Assembly (NCBI GenBank): GCA_032717465.1
Contig: CM064664.1
Location: 3,321,969-3,385,968 of the forward strand
DNA length: 64,000 nucleotides
Origin: Coenobita brevimanus
Taxonomy: Eukaryota; Arthropoda; Malacostraca; Decapoda; Coenobitidae
Reading direction: 5' to 3'
Positions 60,601 to 64,000 of this stretch are shown piece after piece. Every line of letters starts with the position of its first letter. Within the stretch, counting starts at the first letter, position 1. Position numbers and translations under genes: made by a program. The notes under the pieces were generated by a model. It worked only from the letters and a program-made list of their open reading frames with translations. It had not been told where the DNA came from and searched no databases.

Positions 60601-62045
60601 TGTAAATAAAATAGAAATGTAAATAACGTAAATAAAATAGAGAACGTAAATAGAAATGTAAATGAGTAGTATTATAAGAATATGAGTATATACCCTAGGA
60701 GTAATGAAAGTGAAAGTTTCACTCTAGCATGTCTGAATGCTATGATTTATGAGAGTGAAGATGAAAGTGACATTCACTCTCAATGCTAGTATACAGGACG
60801 AGAAAGTGAATGCTACGTATTTTACTGAAAGAAATTGAATCCCTACAGTGACAATAAACTAATACTACTGAAGGAAACTTATGGATAAACACTGTAGATA
60901 TATATAAGTGTTATATAGTAATAGAAATATAAAGTGTGAGGGGTTTTATGAATAATAAATGACACAGTACCAAGAGCGAACTAGTGCCAGTGCGACGGTC
61001 AGACGCGCTCGTAATTTTCATTGCTTTCACAGTGTTTTTTTTTTGGGAGTATGGATCCCAAACTACTTGAAAATCATAGAGTAGTGTTTATAGTGTTAAT
61101 ATCTGGCTGTGGTAATCATATTACGGGTTGTCGGGAAGTGTAAAGTGGAGACTTCGTTACGCAACTTCAGAGGTCTCCTCAAGTCCTACGGTAACTGAGG
61201 AAGGCTCAACAAACATTCCAGGAGAAAGCTGAAGGTATGTGCCATAAGCATATGTAATTTTAATATTCTAGGTCTAATAACTGATTTTTGGCAAATATTT
61301 TTTGAGAGTCTGTCGGAGCCCGAATAACCCCGCGGCACACGCAAAACATCGGTAAACGTGCCCGCGGTGTAGGGGTTAACAAAGACAGTGGGTAAACATT
61401 TTAGTTGTCTTCGGGGGGTTCACCCAGACCTTGACTTGTACCTCTATGGTTGGAGAATATCTTGTGTGGAAGGGATGCAATCTCTGGGTCTTCTTTTTGA
61501 TGGACAACTAACCTGGGTTCCGCACATTCGTTCAGTTAAAGTGGCTTGTCTTTAAGCTTTGAGTCTTTTGAGGGTTTTGGATCATACCTCTTGGGATGCT
61601 CATTGTCAGACCCTCCGCCTCCTGCATAGGTCTCTTATTCTTCCTAAACTTGAATATGGGTGTGAGGTCTACTCATCTGAAACAGATGCTCGTGTCCAGT
61701 GGTTAAATTTTGTGCATCATGCTGGTGTACGTCTGACAACCTGGACATGCAGGTCATCCCCGATTTCACACTTTTTGGTGGATGCTGGTGTACTCCCTTT
61801 GGATTTGCGGTGCTAATTGTTGAGGATGAGGTCTTGGTATCATCTTCACCGCATTCTGAACTCAGTTTCTTGTGCCATCGTCTCCCAGGATTCATGATCT
61901 TCTGTTTATGACACCCGTCCTAGATTCTGGAAGCCCTCTGGTAACAGGTCCGGTCTGTTATGATTGTCCTCTCTGTTCAGAGACTGGCAGTTTCTCCACA
62001 TCGGATCCCAAGGGAAGGTATTTGGCTACTCCTTGGTGTGACATT
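57640..62045 (+). pseudogene. LINE G ORF2, endonuclease and reverse transcriptase, broken and interrupted
   Basis: Endonuclease: MCIQETMVGDAVPAGHSGYH (57742), LLGDMIGHHPLWGNNKANPR (57958; Asn of the usual GDFN is missing), IDLPLCSADAV near 58120. RT: SEVQAALSRCQDS (58876), VVPIPKPGKDHLQVTNYWP (59020), LSTAQYGFLKMRFTSDALLS (59152), GVPQGSILSVTIFAVAI (59430). The YVDDLS catalytic box is at about 59528. After the insertion: GLLFDGQLTWVPHIRSVKVA (61490) and HRSLILPKLEYGCEVY (61630). Non-functional. Confidence 0.82.
59648..61379. mobile_element. TTAA-flanked element family c, copy 2
   Basis: 1,732 bases including both TTAA, inserted in LINE G. Left TTAACCCCTTAACCGCGGGG, right complement TTAACCCCTACACCGCGGGC. 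Very similar to 35109-37082 but without its 48-base left insertion and without the 190-base duplication. Only the worn palindrome GCGTCGC-TTTT-GTGATTC remains near the left end. Confidence 0.9.
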
Positions 62046-62070
62046 TTGTAGGTATGTTGTTGGTAATAAA

Positions 62071-62296
62071 GGGCTCACTTCCCTCTCAGGTGTCCCTCTC
62101 TCCCTTTTTAACCCCTTTCTGTGCAGATAGGTTAATAAGTTTTCTGTGCCAAAATGCATTGGCTTTTCTCCCCTCCCCCACAACCGTCGCACACTCCAAA
62201 AATGTGTATTCTCGGCTTATTTTCAACTCCCAAACATTTATTTTGCCACAAAACCCACATATTCCTATTCGTCGATGTTTGTTCTACACGATAAGC

Positions 62297-62299
<3 letters not shown>
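62071..62299. other. Spacer, nothing recognised
   Basis: Short unique-looking stretch before the CA array. Confidence 0.4.

Positions 62300-62393
<94 letters not shown>
62300..62393. repeat. (CA)n microsatellite
   Basis: 94 bases of pure CA. Confidence 0.97.
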
Positions 62394-62395
<2 letters not shown>

Positions 62396-62889
62396 TATGT
62401 ACGTTAGGGCCTTCAGAGAAGACATTTGGGATCATAGATTTCACTTCCCAACATTATAAATCAAATGTTTACTAAGCAATCTCTACATGTTATACAATCA
62501 TTCAAAAGAGAATTTTATTAGCTTTCGAATGCCGGAGGTTTCAGTTTGATACGAGTTATGGTTTTCGAGTAATAGGCAAAAAAGTAAAACCCACTTGCGA
62601 CAGAAAACAGATATTTTATTCGGGAAACTCTGGTGAAAAACTTTTCTCACCACTGTTATGTTTTTATCATCCTAAGCAGAATTCCATTGAATTTCATTTG
62701 AGCCAAGAACGGTGATCCTAGGACTCATAGTTTCTTAGAAAAACGCAAAAAACTAGTGTATTTTCACGTGCGCTGAACCACCATAGGCCACGCTCACTTA
62801 CGTAATTTTCACGTAGCACGCTAACACTTTTATGCTTGCTAGCTAAGCTTTCTTTGTTTTTTTACCAACAACTATTTTATATAATTACT
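62394..62889. other. Non-coding, nothing recognised
   Basis: No exon for the last helix of the receptor gene and no repeat could be identified here. Confidence 0.45.
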
Positions 62890-64000
62890 TCTGAGAGGGG
62901 AGGGTGGAGGTATGTCTGACCACTACCTGGTGGAGGGAAAGTTAAGAGTAGGTAAGAGATGGGTAAGAGCTAGAAGGGTTAGGTGTGGCAGGGAGGTTTT
63001 GAAAGTGAGTGAGTTGGATAAAAGAGAGAAAAAGATAGAGTATCAGGAGAAATTGAAAGATGAGTGGAATGCAGTGAAAGATCGGGAAAATGGCAGCGTG
63101 GAGGAGGAATGGCAGTTGTTTAAGAGTGCTGTGGTGCGGCATGCAGAAGAGGTGTGTGGTGTGAGACGTGTGGGTGGTGGTGTAAGAAAAGGAAGTGAAT
63201 GGTGGTGCGAGGAAGTAAGTATGGCTGTGGCTGAGAAGAGACGTGCATATGAAGTGTGGCTGCAGAGGAATGATGAGATGTCATATGAAAGGTATAAGGA
63301 AAAGAGAAATAGAGCGAGAAGGGCTGTGCGTGATGCTAAAGTGGCAGCAGATGAGAGGCGGGGTAGGCGGCTGACAGAGAATATTCAACAGAATAAGAAA
63401 ATGTTTTGGAAGGAGGTGAAAAGGGTGCAAAAGGGAGAGTCTGGGAAGGAAGAACGATTAAAAGCAGAGGATGGAAGGATGTTAATTGAGATGGATGCAG
63501 TAAGGAAGAGATGGGCAGAGTATTTTGAAAGATTGTTAAATGTAGAGGAGGAAAGGGTGGCTGAGATTGTGGCGGATAGAAGGGTGCAAGGAATAAATGT
63601 GTTGGGAGAGTTGAATGATTCTTTGATCACGAAGGAGGAAATGGATAATGAGATGAAAACAGGGAAAGCTGCAGGTATGGATGGGTGTGCTGTGGAATGC
63701 CTGAAGGGTGGTGGAGTGACTATTGTTGACTGGTTAGTAAGATTGTTGAATGTGTGCTTTGAGAAAGGTATGGTGCCAGTTGACTGGGCAAGTGCTTGTG
63801 TGGTCCCATTGTATAAAGGCAAGGGTGATAAATTGGAATGTACTAGCTTTAGGGGTATAAGTCTGTTGAGTGTTGTAGGTAAAGTGTATGGTAGAGTGTT
63901 AATTATGAGAGTTAGAGAGGGTACAGAGGGAGTGATTAGTGATGAGCAGTGTGGCTTTAGGAGAGGGAGGGGATGCGTTGATCAGGTGTTTGCTGTGAGA
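62890..64000 (+). mobile_element. RTE-like LINE family H with uninterrupted frame running off the window
   Basis: From ATG at 62912 the frame is open for 363 codons to the last base. It starts at the end of the endonuclease (MSDHYLVEGKLRVGKRWVRA), continues through the linker (WWCEEVSMAVAEKRRAYEVW, NIQQNKKMFWKEVKRVQKGE, RKRWAEYFERLLNVEEERVA) and enters the RT (MKTGKAAGMDGCAVECLKGG, SACVVPLYKGKGDKLECTSF, RGISLLSVVGKVYGRVLIMR, DEQCGFRRGRGCVDQVFAVR). The upstream part of the endonuclease is missing (stop at about 62889), so it is 5'-truncated. Unlike every other LINE here it shows no stop, so it may be young. The YADD box would lie right of the window. Confidence 0.92.

Larger units (their letters stand above)
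55335..62070 (+). mobile_element. I/Jockey-like LINE family G with ORF1 and ORF2, decayed and interrupted
   Basis: A nearly full-length non-LTR element about 5 kb long without the insertion at 59648-61379. A GC-rich 5' region (55335-55780) precedes ORF1. ORF2 has an endonuclease and a reverse transcriptase. Continuity across the inserted element is clear: the frame runs GFQFPF before and NKDSG-like after the TTAA. Ends at about 62070 after aataaa (62065). Many stops and frameshifts in both ORFs. Confidence 0.85.

Overview
The window reads as an intergenic- and intron-rich piece of an arthropod nuclear genome, most likely a decapod crustacean (inferred, not proven). It has long (TA)n, (TG)n, (CT)n and (TTA)n microsatellites, many non-LTR retrotransposon families in different stages of decay, TTAA-flanked piggyBac-type elements, tRNA-derived SINEs and one multi-exon receptor gene with large introns. 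Nothing looks prokaryotic: no operons, no ribosome binding sites, no CRISPR array.

The only host gene I can support is a variant ionotropic receptor (IR; ionotropic glutamate receptor superfamily) on the + strand. Nine exons (1905-2021, 2404-2636, 19438-19566, 20170-20341, 28097-28173, 30616-30775, 32175-32440, 33405-33539, 48801-48987) join in frame through GT-AG introns and give 492 codons without a stop. They cover the end of the extracellular region, ligand-binding half S1, M1, the pore region, M3 and S2. The first exons (signal peptide, start of the N-terminal region) must lie left of the window. The exon for the last membrane helix was not found and probably lies to the right.

Almost everything else is repeats. 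1-1860: two RTE-like LINE 3' ends, tail to tail. Intron 2 (2637-19437): TTAA MITEs, SINEs, a Tc1/mariner remnant, RTE-like LINEs, a Jockey-like LINE split by three later insertions, and a piggyBac remnant. Intron 4 (20342-28096): a fold-back LINE fragment, a TTAA MITE, a pogo/Tigger-like element between (TA)n arrays, and the best RTE-like LINE (25018-27965). Introns 5-7: microsatellites and compound tandem repeats. Intron 8 (33540-48800): a four-deep nest (LINE > TTAA element > solo LTR > TTAA element) and a Gypsy-type LTR retrotransposon that has lost its RT/RNase H. 49170-64000: further LINE families (Jockey-like, CR1-like, I-like with a gag-type ORF1) and, at the right edge, an RTE-like LINE whose reading frame is open for 363 codons and leaves the window.

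The most unusual signal is structural. Most of the TTAA-type element ends, plus one element without a clear TTAA, carry a short perfect palindrome with exactly a 4-base spacer close to the terminus. In one family the two arms changed together between copies. A second point is exon 5 of the receptor: 77 bases, not a multiple of three, and flanked on both sides within 50 bases by long self-complementary (TA)n arrays.
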